Below are positions 41,679-52,020 of a stretch of DNA of 64,000 bases, piece by piece. Every line of letters starts with the position of its first letter. The stretch's first letter is position 1. The stretch is taken from the NCBI GenBank assembly GCA_021298015.1, contig JAJTGY010000017.1:1-64000 (forward strand), in the 5' to 3' direction. A program made the translations under genes and the position numbers. The notes under the pieces are model-generated. The model was not told the DNA's origin. It did not search any database and saw only the letters and a list, made by a program, of their open reading frames with translations. The stretch comes from Flammeovirgaceae bacterium (GTDB lineage Bacteria > Bacteroidota > Bacteroidia > Cytophagales > Cyclobacteriaceae).

Positions 41679-42648
41679 GGACCTCACGGTAAAGATGCGC
41701 GTAACGACCCACAACATCTGGAAGAGAAAATCGCTTCGCATTTTGCCTGCCTCTCTCCACCAGGGTCAGATACTGGTCCGGCTGCTGGTGAAGGATCTGG
41801 ATGGCTGCCCGAATCTCGTCTGCATCATTTGGTGAAACCAACCATGCACTACCGTTTGCAACTTCCTGCATCGCGCCAAGCTTGCTGGTGATCACCGGCT
41901 TCCCTACCGTCTGCGCTTCAATGATAGGCATCCCAAAGCCCTCGTAAAGCGAAGCAAAATACAAGATATCCGACCGTCTGTAAAGCTCGGCAACCTGATC
42001 ATTTGAAATGCCGGTGTGCACTTCAAATGAAACTTGCCCACGCATAAGCCCCCGCTGTTCTTCTTCGCTGAGAACGCCCACCTTGATCAGATGTACCGGT
42101 AAATCGCGAGCGGCTTTGATCAAGGTCGCCAGGTTTTTATGGGGCCCGCTACCGATTTGAAGAACGTTTAATCGCTCGCCCGGCAAGCGCACCGGTAACT
42201 CGGAAAAGTGAGATAAAACAGGGTTCGGAATTACCCGGATGCGTTCGTCCTCAACCATAAAATATTCCAGAAGTCGTTGCCTGGTGAATTCACTAACCAC
42301 CGTAACAAAACGGGTGTGGCGTAACGGTCTGCGGAACCACAGCTCGCCATACACCATCCTCTTGAATGCGCTATGAGTCGCATTTTCGTAAAACCCCACA
42401 TCGTGTATGGTTAGAACAGTTTTTTCAGGTGGTAAACTCATCGCCAGGTAATTGACCGCTCCGGTGATATGGTGCACATCCGCCTTCTCGCTCCGTATGC
42501 GCCAAAGCATGCGCCAATCGAGCGGCTTTTGGGCCGTCAGTATTTTGGTTGTAAACCCGGCCGGCAGATGCTCGATAATGTTTTGAAACAAATTCTCAAA
42601 ACTGTTATTTTTTGCATGGCGATGCCGGAAATAATAATTCACCTCCAT
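41671..42648 (-). CDS. Glycosyltransferase family 4
   Basis: The 325-residue enzyme begins MEVNYYFRHRHAKNNSFENL. It has LTIHDVGFYENATHS, TVVSEFTRQRLLEYF, VIPNPV, VLQIGSGPHKNLATLI and the full E-x7-E motif YEGFGMPIIEAQTVGKPVI. These are typical of GT4 mannosyl- or rhamnosyl-like transferases. The ATG at 42648 is four bases after the methyltransferase stop. Exact linkage is unknown. Confidence 0.9.
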   Translation of the reverse strand: MEVNYYFRHRHAKNNSFENLFQNIIEHLPAGFTTKILTAQKPLDWRMLWRIRSEKADVHHITGAVNYLAMSLPPEKTVLTIHDVGFYENATHSAFKRMVYGELWFRRPLRHTRFVTVVSEFTRQRLLEYFMVEDERIRVIPNPVLSHFSELPVRLPGERLNVLQIGSGPHKNLATLIKAARDLPVHLIKVGVLSEEEQRGLMRGQVSFEVHTGISNDQVAELYRRSDILYFASLYEGFGMPIIEAQTVGKPVITSKLGAMQEVANGSAWLVSPNDADEIRAAIQILHQQPDQYLTLVERGRQNAKRFSLPDVVGRYAHLYREVHA

Positions 42649-42652
42649 GGCA

Positions 42653-43375
42653 TCACCGTTCGCCCACGACAATCAGATTGGAGGTAAAAATTCCCCGGGC
42701 GCTGCCGGTCTCCACCATCTTCCAAAACCTGATCCATTGCACTTTCCACCACCACAGGGCGCTACGCAGCCGGCTGAGCATCGTGTGCGGCACCGGCCCT
42801 GTGGGATATGAAGTCACGTTTCGAAAACCGCAATTCAGTAAAACCTGCCTTGCGCTGGCCTCGGTATACGCCATTTCGTGCGTGTAATCACCGTAGAAAA
42901 TGCTGGTGTAGTACAACCCTTGCCCGTTGGGAACCTGCATCAAGAACTTGCCGCCCGGCCTGAGCGACTTACTGACCTTCGTCATAATATCGAATGCTTC
43001 CTGCCGGGTAAAATGCTCAATCACATCACGAGCCACAATAAAGTCAAATTGCTCCGTTGCGTCAGCCAGTAGTTCATTCAAATCACAAACCTGGAGCCCT
43101 GAAATACCCAATTGTGTTCCTGCTTCAATTTGTTGAGGCGAGACATCAATTCCGCGAACATGGGTATATCCTAATTGCTGCATGTAATATACAAATGACC
43201 CGATGCCACATCCGATGTCCAGCACGCTCGCATTTTTGTTCTCCGGAAAGTGGGGCAGGTAATAATACTTCCAACTGGAAAAATTCCCCTCAATTTGCTC
43301 TATCGATAGTTCGCCATATAGCGCAACCGAATGGGTCGTTTGATAGGTGCGGTACAACGCTTGCTTAAAGTCCAT
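42653..43375 (-). CDS. Class I SAM-dependent methyltransferase
   Basis: The 240-residue enzyme has motif I VLDIGCGIGSFVYYM (51-65), the acidic GIDVSPQQIEAG, and the post-I DFIVARDVIEHF. This is a Methyltransf_11/UbiG-like layout. In this locus it probably modifies a sugar residue. The C-terminal helix (SRLRSALWWWKVQWIRFW) is Trp-rich and may touch the membrane; that is a guess. It lies five bases from the CgeB-like gene. Confidence 0.87.
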   Translation of the reverse strand: MDFKQALYRTYQTTHSVALYGELSIEQIEGNFSSWKYYYLPHFPENKNASVLDIGCGIGSFVYYMQQLGYTHVRGIDVSPQQIEAGTQLGISGLQVCDLNELLADATEQFDFIVARDVIEHFTRQEAFDIMTKVSKSLRPGGKFLMQVPNGQGLYYTSIFYGDYTHEMAYTEASARQVLLNCGFRNVTSYPTGPVPHTMLSRLRSALWWWKVQWIRFWKMVETGSARGIFTSNLIVVGER

Positions 43376-43380
43376 GTGTT

Positions 43381-44421
43381 CTACAAAATGGATTTTGATT
43401 TCAATATGGTAAGAATTTCCCGCGCCCTTGCATCCAGCGTATGATCGCGTTGGGCCCGAACAAAGCCATTTTCCTGCAGCTTTTTTCGCTCCGAATCGTT
43501 TTTCAGGTAGTAAGCGGTCTTTTCCAACAGTTCTCCGGGAGATTCAAAACATGCGATCTCCTTCCCTTCATCAAAATACTGCAACAATTCGTCAGTCCGC
43601 TGGTGAAGCATAAATCCGCCAGCCCCCGGAATATGAAAAGTTCTTGACGTAATCTGATCTCCACGCGAAGCCCCGGCAACCTGCTCGGACAGCAAGGCAA
43701 TATTCACAGTCGACTGGTTGATCGCCAGCGCATACAAGTCGCCATGCACGCCCATTCCACAAATAGATTTCTTCAGTTCGGCAACCTTACTTTTCTCCCA
43801 ATTCCCCCAAATCAGCAGACCGAGACCAGGCATCACCGATTTCAGATAGGCCAGGTACCTCTCCTTATGAGGTGAGTACGTGCCTATGAACGAGGCCTCA
43901 CAAGCAAAAATCGGGTTTGGATCCACCAATCTGCGGTGAATAAAGGGATCAAAGCCATGCGGTATAAAGTGTACCCGCGAGCCGGGCACACCAAAATTTT
44001 TCTGCAGATCAGAAGCGCCAAACGACTTGGTTGTAAAAACAAAATCGTAATGGGGCATACTCCGCACGATCCGACTCCCGTGTGCGGTAAAGCTGACATC
44101 CGGAAAAAAGTTTACTACGGGCAATGCCATACGCTTTAGCTGATGTAAGGTTTCCGGATCCACAAATGGGCCCTTGTAGACGAAAACCAAATCGGGTTTA
44201 AATGCCCGGGCCATCGACAACAACCGGGCGTTATACTCACGCACCTGCAGCGGCCGAAGGAACCGCTCAGCCAACTTCAATGCAGTGCCCCGTGTAGAAA
44301 GCGAAATATGCCGATGATCATCCAGGATACTGACCGCGCACCCAACCCTCGAAAAGGCATGAAATAAGCCGGAAGCATTGCTGCCACGCCACTCCTGCCC
44401 AATACAAAGTAGCTTATGCAT
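43381..44421 (-). CDS. CgeB-like glycosyltransferase
   Basis: The 346-residue protein resembles the CgeB/DUF3880 group: KLLCIGQEWRGSNASGLF at the start, LVFVYKGPFVDPETL, VVNFFPDVSF, and a second half with EASFIGTYSPHKERYLAYL and TSRTFHIPGAGGFMLHQRT, the group's conserved segment. These are GT-B enzymes of spore coats and surface glycans. It overlaps the polymerase gene by eight bases. Confidence 0.85.
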   Translation of the reverse strand: MHKLLCIGQEWRGSNASGLFHAFSRVGCAVSILDDHRHISLSTRGTALKLAERFLRPLQVREYNARLLSMARAFKPDLVFVYKGPFVDPETLHQLKRMALPVVNFFPDVSFTAHGSRIVRSMPHYDFVFTTKSFGASDLQKNFGVPGSRVHFIPHGFDPFIHRRLVDPNPIFACEASFIGTYSPHKERYLAYLKSVMPGLGLLIWGNWEKSKVAELKKSICGMGVHGDLYALAINQSTVNIALLSEQVAGASRGDQITSRTFHIPGAGGFMLHQRTDELLQYFDEGKEIACFESPGELLEKTAYYLKNDSERKKLQENGFVRAQRDHTLDARAREILTILKSKSIL

Positions 44422-45730
44422 ACAACCTCGTTCGGAAAAATGTTACTGTTTTATAGATCAACCAATACGCCATCAGTTGCGGAATAACCATCATATCTGA
44501 GCCCAACGAAAACATGCCCAGAAACAGGAGATAGAAGCGAAATGCCCACGAGATCAAATCACTTCCGCGAACACTGTTCCAGATAAACGAAACAAAAAAG
44601 CCAAAAAGCGTACATCCCGCGATCAACCCGGACCAACCAAAATTCAAATACATCTCCCCTGGCACGGTCATATTTACCGAATTAGCTGCCCGTCCACTGG
44701 GCAAATAATAGGACCGCCCAATTTCAACCGCGAACCATTGTCCGCCATCCAAAATCGGCTTCTCGGGCCAAATGAACCGGGGAATGAAAACAAAAGAAAA
44801 GTAACGCAGTGTAAAACCTTCGTAAAAGCCCTTTCGTTCCGTTAGATCTACAATGTTGCTCATTTGACCCATCACATTTAAACGACTCAGCAAAGTCTCC
44901 CCCTCCTCATCACGTGGCAAGCCGGTGCCTTCTTTCAACGCCAACTCCAACTTACGCTCGCTGCCCCGAAGGCTTTCCCGGTTCTTCCCGAGATAGGTAA
45001 ACAACACCGGAAACACCACCAAACCCACCACTAAAATAGTCTTCGACACCAAATGAATACGAAGTATCTGCCTTCGGGCAACTACCTCACCCATGAAGTA
45101 AGCCAGCCACGGCACTATGATTTCCATGCGTAGGTAGGAGAATTGAATGGCATACAAAGACAAGCCGGTGGAATAGACAACCACGGTGATAATCCTCGCC
45201 ATTCTGTTTTCGGCATGGGCCATATAGGCCAGCAGAAAAATGGAACCATTCACCAAAAGCTGAACGAACGAGGTAACGGTACCCCACGATGGCAACAACC
45301 CAAAATGGCGGGCCACCAGCAACATCAGGCTAACCAACAGCACCGAAACAAAAAACGATTGACGCGGGTAGGCGATCCGGTAATCTCCGCGGCTCACCAT
45401 GGTGTAACGCATGGCCTCCATGCTTACTACTGCCCCTGCGCTGAAGACAAAAAGCCCTTTTTCAAGGTGTTCCGGTATGAGATAATTTGCCCACGTATCA
45501 CCCGTGTCGAACCAACCGGACAAGGCGCCAAAATGACTAAAAGAGGTAAGCAACAGTAGAAAAGCAAAGGTAGTTGAGACATCCAAACGCCTCAAGGTAC
45601 CCGCTCGGGTGTCCTCGGTGAGCACTGCCCCGGAATACAAAAAAAGGGATACCGCCTGCAACAACGGGTAGTCAAAAAAGTACCCGCCAACGAGCATAAC
45701 GATGAACAAATGCCGGACGTAAAGTCTCAT
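44414..45730 (-). CDS. Wzy-like O-antigen/EPS polymerase, multi-pass membrane protein
   Basis: The 438-residue protein has about ten hydrophobic helices and a long loop (about 265-340) before the last helices, with MTVPGEMYLNFGWSGLIAG near residue 355. Arg-rich loop segments (ESLRGSERKLE) resemble Wzy periplasmic loops. This is the expected profile of an oligosaccharide-repeat polymerase, although sequence conservation in the group is low. Together with the Wzc homologue it suggests Wzy-dependent chain growth, while an ABC exporter is also encoded in the locus. No Wzx flippase is seen in the window. Confidence 0.72.
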   Translation of the reverse strand: MRLYVRHLFIVMLVGGYFFDYPLLQAVSLFLYSGAVLTEDTRAGTLRRLDVSTTFAFLLLLTSFSHFGALSGWFDTGDTWANYLIPEHLEKGLFVFSAGAVVSMEAMRYTMVSRGDYRIAYPRQSFFVSVLLVSLMLLVARHFGLLPSWGTVTSFVQLLVNGSIFLLAYMAHAENRMARIITVVVYSTGLSLYAIQFSYLRMEIIVPWLAYFMGEVVARRQILRIHLVSKTILVVGLVVFPVLFTYLGKNRESLRGSERKLELALKEGTGLPRDEEGETLLSRLNVMGQMSNIVDLTERKGFYEGFTLRYFSFVFIPRFIWPEKPILDGGQWFAVEIGRSYYLPSGRAANSVNMTVPGEMYLNFGWSGLIAGCTLFGFFVSFIWNSVRGSDLISWAFRFYLLFLGMFSLGSDMMVIPQLMAYWLIYKTVTFFRTRLYA

Positions 45731-47571
45731 GGCTGACGGTTGAATTGGTTATGCCAGATCGCCAGGGATAACAGGCGAAAGATAACTCGATAATCACTAC
45801 CCTCCGCTCCGCGGGATGTTTTCAATTTAGCCAGCACGGTTTGTAAAAAATCATCAGCTAACACATCCTTCAATAGACGGCTCTCAACAAGTTGTGCCGC
45901 AATCCAATCGGCATCCTGTAACACCAACTCACGCAGCGGTGTAAAAAAGCCAATCTTGTCTTTGCGGGTACGAATGCAATCGGGCAACTCCGCGTGGAAA
46001 GCCTCACGCAGTAAGTATTTGGATAAGCCGTTGCGGTAAAATGCATCCTCACGCAAACGCGAGACAAACTCAAACAGGCGGTGGTCTAAAAAAGGCATTC
46101 GACCTTCAATTGATCTTGCCATGGTCGAGCGGTCGTCATAATGGCACAGGTGGGGTAACCCTACCGAGTACAGCGACTCGCGGTAAATTTCATCAAAGCC
46201 CGTGGACGTGCCAAAGGAAACTGCCGGGGAGGGAATTTGGAGGGGTGTACGCAACCAGGACTTCTGTCTTTTTCGCATGATCAGGCGAAATTTTTTCTCC
46301 ACTGCCGGAAAGAAGCCACCCAACAGTATTCGCGCGGCAACAGGCAGTTTGACATACCGGCTTTTCAAAACATCTGCGAAAAGTGTTACTCTACCTTTGT
46401 TGAGCGAATAGGCCGCCAGCCGCTGGACCATCCATGGATAGCCCATCGAAAGCTCATCGCCACCCTGGCCTCCCAACAATACTGGTATGCCATGCTGTTG
46501 GGCGGCCTGCACAAGGAAACCATGGGCCATAATCGAAGGATCACCGAACGGCTCCTCTTGCTGATGAATTACTCTGCCCATATCTTTTTGCAGACGTATT
46601 GAACCTACCGGAGCGCGGATGACTTCAAACGAGCCCTCAAACCGCTCACGCAGCGCCTCGACATAAGGTGATTCGTCAAAGGCTGACCCCGGAAACTGGG
46701 CGGTGAAAACAGGAAAACCTTTCTTTCCCAATACAGCCAGACAACTAGCAATAATGGACGAGTCCAGTCCACCGGAAAGTGTGGCTCCCACGGGTACATC
46801 TGACAACAACTGGGACTCCACTGACTGAATCACCAGTTCGCGAAGGCGGGCAGCCTCGTTTCGTTGAAACGGTACCCTGTCCCGGTGCGGCACTTCATCC
46901 AGCCTCCAGTATGACTGTGCAGCAAGACCTGTATCGCCATGTTTCAAAAAAGCGAAGCTGGCCGGGGGGAAACTGAAGATATGCTGATAAAACGTCTCGG
47001 TCCCCAGGTGATCATAGTTTCCCAGCGCCAGGTATTCCGAAATCGCCAGCGGATTGTAGACTTGCGCTCCCTGGCCGGCCAATAATGGCTTCAACTCACT
47101 CGAAAAAAACCAATCTCCATCTCGTTTGCACCAGTAAAGCGGCTTCTGCCCAAACCGATCGCGACTGATAAAAGCCTGCTGCTCCTGAACATCCCAGATA
47201 ACAAAGGCCCACATGCCCACGAGGTGAGGCAACATGCCCGATCCCAATCGTTCAAATAAGGCGAGCAAAGTTTCGGTATCCGAATGACCCCGAAAAGAAA
47301 CATCGCATAGAAAACGCTTGCGTAAATTCAGATGGTTGTAAATCTCTCCGTTAAACACCATCTGGTATCGGCCGGAGGGAGACTGCATGGGCTGCTGCCC
47401 CGCAACCGACAGGTCCTGAATGGCCAACCTCCTGTGTAACATCCAGCACGTGTCATCGTTCCAAAATCCATGGCCATCCGGACCTCGGTGAGCCAGCAAA
47501 TCCATAGCGGTTTTGGTAAACGGATTACCTCTGACAGGCTGATGGGTTAAGCAAATCGCAATTCCACACAT
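45727..47571 (-). CDS. asnB: Asparagine synthetase-like amidotransferase (first of three)
   Basis: The 614-residue protein starts with the catalytic cysteine (MCGIAICLTH; Cys2 becomes the N-terminus). It has an intact glutaminase domain (FNGEIYNHLNLR, GHSDTETLL), and the synthetase PP-loop SGGLDSS near residue 265. The frame offers a start three codons upstream, but Cys2 must be exposed, so 47571 is chosen. Such paralogues in glycan loci are thought to amidate sugar carboxylates or attached amino acids. Three sit in this one locus. It is coupled by ATGA to the polymerase gene. Confidence 0.9.
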   Translation of the reverse strand: MCGIAICLTHQPVRGNPFTKTAMDLLAHRGPDGHGFWNDDTCWMLHRRLAIQDLSVAGQQPMQSPSGRYQMVFNGEIYNHLNLRKRFLCDVSFRGHSDTETLLALFERLGSGMLPHLVGMWAFVIWDVQEQQAFISRDRFGQKPLYWCKRDGDWFFSSELKPLLAGQGAQVYNPLAISEYLALGNYDHLGTETFYQHIFSFPPASFAFLKHGDTGLAAQSYWRLDEVPHRDRVPFQRNEAARLRELVIQSVESQLLSDVPVGATLSGGLDSSIIASCLAVLGKKGFPVFTAQFPGSAFDESPYVEALRERFEGSFEVIRAPVGSIRLQKDMGRVIHQQEEPFGDPSIMAHGFLVQAAQQHGIPVLLGGQGGDELSMGYPWMVQRLAAYSLNKGRVTLFADVLKSRYVKLPVAARILLGGFFPAVEKKFRLIMRKRQKSWLRTPLQIPSPAVSFGTSTGFDEIYRESLYSVGLPHLCHYDDRSTMARSIEGRMPFLDHRLFEFVSRLREDAFYRNGLSKYLLREAFHAELPDCIRTRKDKIGFFTPLRELVLQDADWIAAQLVESRLLKDVLADDFLQTVLAKLKTSRGAEGSDYRVIFRLLSLAIWHNQFNRQP

Positions 47572-47576
47572 CGACT

Positions 47577-48920
47577 TCAAAGAATAGAAAAAAGTGCTTT
47601 GGCTAAATCCCCGGCCTGCACCTTGCGGGAGAACTGTTGAATAAAGACTTCGTCAACCGGCAGGGTTACCCTACCGGTTTCGTTATACTGGTCAATCCAT
47701 CGCTCTATGGTCTCAACTAAAGCTGTATCGGTTTCGGTGACTACCCCGTAACCCGAACGCAAGGCGAGTTCGTTCAGAAGCCCCTGGTCCCCTGGCACAA
47801 CCGCAAATGATTTCCGCAAGCCAAACACCTCAAAAACTTTTGCCGGGTAATAGCCGTGCATTAAGTAGGGGTCAGTATTTAAATGGGGTGCTGAAGAAAA
47901 CAAGACGACCGCGTTCAGTTCCCCCACCCGGGCCAAAACCTCGGCCCGTGGCATGGGGTCGTAAATGTGTACAGCCTCGTGTAGCCCATACTCATTCGCC
48001 TTGCGTCTGAATAAGGCCGCCAGGTTACCGAAATAGAAAAACTGAACAGCTCGTTTACGCAGCCTCAGGACTTTCAGCGCCCGAAAGAGCAAATCTACAT
48101 CACCGGGAAATGAGACATTCCCGTAGGCTCCTATCCGAAAAGATTCATTCCTGACAACCTGGGGGTTAAAAACAAACTCGTCCTCATCAAAACCATTCGG
48201 AATCAGCCGGACCTCTTTATTAAAGTCTGCGCGATCACACTCGACCCAAAAGGGATTTACATTGATGACCAACCGACACGACTTCAGTATGCGCCTCAAG
48301 TGCCAACGCATAAGGCCGCGCAACAGCGGAGGAAAAGCTTGCAAAGCCGGATCGCGAAAATCAGCCACCCAGGGGATCGGCAGTTGCTTCGCCAGCCGAT
48401 GGGCCACATAAAGGGATGCATCAGGCCCATGTTCGGCCAGCACTGCGTCCACCTTGGTCTTGTGAATCACGTGCTCGGCTGCCCGAGTGGCCACGGGCTG
48501 CCACGATTCCGAATGGTCACCCGTAAAGAATTTAAAACACGTTGCCAGAAGCCTTATCACCCCGTTGAACACGCCCGGTCGCGGAGAAAAGGTGCCGCGT
48601 ACCGGGTCCAATACCACCGCCCGGTGCCATAGCTTATCGAACAGGCCACCGTATTTCAAGGATGGCAGCGGAATTGCCAGCATCTCCTGCTGAAGTTGCT
48701 CCTCCCCCAACAGGCTGCCCACGGCAACATCAACTTGCCTTTTCCAATCTGATCTCGGGTCAAGCGAATACCGCGTCTTAAAATCACAACACAACACAAT
48801 GCACTTCCAGCCAAACCGGGGTAAATGTTTGGCGAACTGGTAGGTGCGCTGCGCACCCACTGTTGAGCCCGGCCTGTTAAATGGTGCGTGTTCATACGCC
48901 AATACCAACACCGTTTTCAA
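47577..48920 (-). CDS. Glycosyltransferase (GT-B, GT4-like)
   Basis: The 447-residue protein begins KTVLVLAYEHAPFNRPGSTV and has AQRTYQFAKHLPRFGWK, PWVADFRDPALQAFPP, RLIPNGFDEDEFVF and HGYYPAKVFEVFGLRKSF. The last replaces the usual E-x7-E with a lysine-glutamate pattern, as in WbuB-like or Glyco_trans_4_4 members. It overlaps the next gene by ATGA and lies five bases before the amidotransferase. Its substrates are unknown. Confidence 0.87.
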   Translation of the reverse strand: MKTVLVLAYEHAPFNRPGSTVGAQRTYQFAKHLPRFGWKCIVLCCDFKTRYSLDPRSDWKRQVDVAVGSLLGEEQLQQEMLAIPLPSLKYGGLFDKLWHRAVVLDPVRGTFSPRPGVFNGVIRLLATCFKFFTGDHSESWQPVATRAAEHVIHKTKVDAVLAEHGPDASLYVAHRLAKQLPIPWVADFRDPALQAFPPLLRGLMRWHLRRILKSCRLVINVNPFWVECDRADFNKEVRLIPNGFDEDEFVFNPQVVRNESFRIGAYGNVSFPGDVDLLFRALKVLRLRKRAVQFFYFGNLAALFRRKANEYGLHEAVHIYDPMPRAEVLARVGELNAVVLFSSAPHLNTDPYLMHGYYPAKVFEVFGLRKSFAVVPGDQGLLNELALRSGYGVVTETDTALVETIERWIDQYNETGRVTLPVDEVFIQQFSRKVQAGDLAKALFSIL

Positions 48921-50074
48921 TTTACAACAGAGTTATAAAGGTTACGCAACTGCTTTCCGTTCTCCTCAGAAGCAAATTTTGATCGAACCGTCCTCCAGGC
49001 ATTCCTCCCCATCTCATCATTCCGTTGGCGATCACAACATTTCTGCAATGCTTCCGCTAAGGCAACAATGTTTTTCTCCTGAATCAAAAATCCATTATAT
49101 CCATCTTCAACTGCCTCCGGAATACCAGCATGATTGGCTGCGATAACGGGCATTCCGGTTGCCATCGCCTCCAACATGCTAATGGGCAACCCTTCCGTAG
49201 TGCCCCTTGAATCTACCCGACTATTCAGAACAAAAACATCTGCGGATTCAAGTTCTTCTCGCACCTTTTCCGGAGCTACAAATTCTTTGCATACTATAGG
49301 ATTTGCCGGGCGCAGCTCAAGAGTTAAGGATTTGACCAGAGTTTCCTCCTCCCCGGAACCCACAATCATCAATTCAACGTCACATTGAAATGGGAAAGCC
49401 CGAGTAAAGGCACGCACCAAATCAGGCACTCCCTTCTTTTCGACTAATCTACCGATGTGTATAAACCGAATCGGCCCCACGCGCTGCACCCGCCTCGTAA
49501 ATTCAAAACAATTTGTTGGCACACCGAGATAATTCACCCTGATTTTTTCTGGCGGACAGCCCAGTGTTTTAATCGCATGAGTCAGATACTCTGAAATTGA
49601 TACCACACACGCGCACTTTAGAAACATTGATCTCAATTTCGTTTGATAGCCCGGCCATCTGACGGGAACCGAAGTTGCATCAAAACCGTGAAAAGTCACG
49701 ACCAACGGAATCTGTAATTCGCTGCACAGATCAACAACTTCAGCTCCAACGGTTCCAAAATGGGCATGCACTATATTAACATCATATTCTTGTAGCGCAG
49801 TTTTAAACATGGCTGTGTTCCGATCGGAGAGCTTTGGCTTAAACCATTTAAAAACAAACCAAAACTTCTTTCTCAATTTACTCATCGATCTATTGGCCGC
49901 AACCCCCACAACCAAACGGGGGAAATCAAAAACTTCAGGATTGCTTCGGTGGTAGGTTAAAACTACTTTGGGCGTTAATCCCTCTATCTTCGCCTGCCTC
50001 CAAATCCAGACCTGACTGATCGGTAAAAAATTCTCTACAACCAATGCAAGTCTTAATTCCTTATCCGATGCCAT
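48917..50074 (-). CDS. Glycosyltransferase family 4
   Basis: The 385-residue enzyme has LALVVENFLPISQVWIWRQ at the start, IVHAHFGTVGAEVVDL, VTFHGFDATSVPV, FIHIGRLVEKKGVPDLV and the full E-x7-E TEGLPISMLEAMATGMPVI. This is a classic WcaL/AmsK-like GT4. The ATG at 50074 shares one base with the stop of the amidotransferase (TAATG), which fixes the start. Single lines counted here are about 43% GC. Confidence 0.92.
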   Translation of the reverse strand: MASDKELRLALVVENFLPISQVWIWRQAKIEGLTPKVVLTYHRSNPEVFDFPRLVVGVAANRSMSKLRKKFWFVFKWFKPKLSDRNTAMFKTALQEYDVNIVHAHFGTVGAEVVDLCSELQIPLVVTFHGFDATSVPVRWPGYQTKLRSMFLKCACVVSISEYLTHAIKTLGCPPEKIRVNYLGVPTNCFEFTRRVQRVGPIRFIHIGRLVEKKGVPDLVRAFTRAFPFQCDVELMIVGSGEEETLVKSLTLELRPANPIVCKEFVAPEKVREELESADVFVLNSRVDSRGTTEGLPISMLEAMATGMPVIAANHAGIPEAVEDGYNGFLIQEKNIVALAEALQKCCDRQRNDEMGRNAWRTVRSKFASEENGKQLRNLYNSVVN

Positions 50075-52020
50075 TATTGATGTTTTGTAAGCCATCGATT
50101 CAAGCAAAGGATACGCCAGGCACTGAAATCAAAACTTGTCGTTCCGTGTTGCATGTTGATTATGTGATCCTTTGCCAGCTTGATATCAAGTAAACGGCCC
50201 AAAGCTACTGAGTTTGTAGGCATCTCCTTTCTAAACCAATCAGGGTCATTGGATTTAAACCACCTTTCCTCCGGTGAAACAAAGCCCATCTTGTCCTTAC
50301 GGTCCAGAATCTTGTCGGGCACCACTCCGCGAAAGGCAGTGCGCAGCAGGTATTTGCGCTCACCTCTGCGATAGATCAATTCCTCCGGCAACCCCAGCGT
50401 AAATTCAATCAAACGATAATCCATAAACGGCACACGCGACTCCACCGAAAAAGCCATCGAATTGCGATCTTCATACCGCAACAAGGCCGGCAAAGGCATG
50501 GCTTGAATTTGCTGCATCAGCGACTTCGTCAAACTACCCCGATGCAATTCAAAGGGTGTGAACTTCTCATGACGAAGCCACTCGGGGGGCTCATGGCGCC
50601 CCAACCGGTAACGCTTGGGAATCAATTGCTTACCGACTCGCGGATAGCTCACCTCCAGGGCTCTGAAAAGCAAGCCCCAGGGAAGACTGGAATACCTTTG
50701 CCTATAACTGCTCGCCTCCCACGCCAGTTTACCATACCGATGTTTCGCCAATAAACCGGCATAAAGGGCCAGATCATTTCCTCCATAACCGGCCAACTGT
50801 TCATCAGCACCCTGGCCATCAATCATGACGGTGAGGCCCTGCCTGCGAGCTTCCTCAAAAACACACCATTGGCTGAACTGACTGGTTGAACCAAAGGGGT
50901 GGTCCATGTGCCAGAGCAGATTATCCAAATCAACCTGTAATTTCTCCAGTGTTGGATATACCCGGTGCGCCCGGGCACCCACCGACTTCACCACTTCCTC
51001 GGCAAAATGCCACTCATCGTACTTTTTGTCCTCGAAGCAACTGGTTATGGTTTCGATAGGATGATTGGCCAACCCCTGATCTTGGAGTACCCCGCGCATC
51101 AGACACACAATCGCAGACGAATCAAGACCTCCTGACAGAGCTGACCCTACGGGAACATCGGAGCGCAGGCGCAGGCGCACGCTGTCTTTCAACAACGCAT
51201 AGAATTTTTCGTACGCTTGTTGTTCAGTACCCTGCCACATTTGCGGAGTTAACTCATACCAACGCTCCACCTTCACTTCACCGGAAGTAAGATTCAATTT
51301 CAAAAAATGTCCGGGCATCACTTGCTCAATACCCTGCTCGAAGGTACTGGCTGCATGATCAATCAAGCCATAACGCAGGTAATCATATGCAATTTGTTCA
51401 TTCAATTGAAAGCGATATTCCGGTAACTCCCGGAGTTGTTTTACTTCGGAGGCAATAGCCAGGTAAGAACTGTTTTGGGTGTAATAAAGCGGCTTGACAC
51501 CAAACCGATCGCGCACGGCAAAGAGCTGGTTGTTCAGGGTATCTAAAATGACAAAGGCAAACATGCCATTGAACTTATGCAGGGCGCGGGTACCCCATTC
51601 GGCCCAGGCACGTAAAATCACCTCCGTATCGCTGCCGGTATGAAACTGATGCCCCAGTGTTACAAGTTCTTCCCGGATTTCAATGTAATTATAAATCTCA
51701 CCATTAAATGTGAGGGTCAAACCTTGCGAAGGCAAAAGCATGGGCTGATGCCCATTGGGTGACAGATCAATAATGGAGAGCCTGCGATGCCCCAACCCAA
51801 TTAACCAATCACGGCTATCTGCCGGCAACGCGGCATAGTTAAAAAATTGCTGTGTACTGGTCGCTGTATCACGTCCTGAAAATACCTGCAACTGATCAGC
51901 CGGTTTCCAAAGTAAATACCCTTCATCATCGGGGCCGCGGTGTGAAATAATTGCGTTAGCCTTAAAAAGATACTCAGTTGACAGTCCTGATTTATTATAA
52001 ATAGCGGTTATGCCACACAT
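50074..52020 (-). CDS. asnB: Asparagine synthetase-like amidotransferase (second of three)
   Basis: At 648 residues it begins MCGITAIYNKSG, with FNGEIYNYIEIR, HTGSDTEVILR and DRFGVKPLYY in the glutaminase half. SALSGGLDSSAIVCLM near residue 290 and MAFSVESRVPFMDYRLIE near 525 lie in the synthetase half. Both active sites look complete. An insertion near residues 40-60 makes it longer than the other two copies. Ninety-five AT-rich bases separate it from the gene upstream, the largest gap inside the operon, so an internal promoter or cassette junction is possible there. Confidence 0.9.
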   Translation of the reverse strand: MCGITAIYNKSGLSTEYLFKANAIISHRGPDDEGYLLWKPADQLQVFSGRDTATSTQQFFNYAALPADSRDWLIGLGHRRLSIIDLSPNGHQPMLLPSQGLTLTFNGEIYNYIEIREELVTLGHQFHTGSDTEVILRAWAEWGTRALHKFNGMFAFVILDTLNNQLFAVRDRFGVKPLYYTQNSSYLAIASEVKQLRELPEYRFQLNEQIAYDYLRYGLIDHAASTFEQGIEQVMPGHFLKLNLTSGEVKVERWYELTPQMWQGTEQQAYEKFYALLKDSVRLRLRSDVPVGSALSGGLDSSAIVCLMRGVLQDQGLANHPIETITSCFEDKKYDEWHFAEEVVKSVGARAHRVYPTLEKLQVDLDNLLWHMDHPFGSTSQFSQWCVFEEARRQGLTVMIDGQGADEQLAGYGGNDLALYAGLLAKHRYGKLAWEASSYRQRYSSLPWGLLFRALEVSYPRVGKQLIPKRYRLGRHEPPEWLRHEKFTPFELHRGSLTKSLMQQIQAMPLPALLRYEDRNSMAFSVESRVPFMDYRLIEFTLGLPEELIYRRGERKYLLRTAFRGVVPDKILDRKDKMGFVSPEERWFKSNDPDWFRKEMPTNSVALGRLLDIKLAKDHIINMQHGTTSFDFSAWRILCLNRWLTKHQ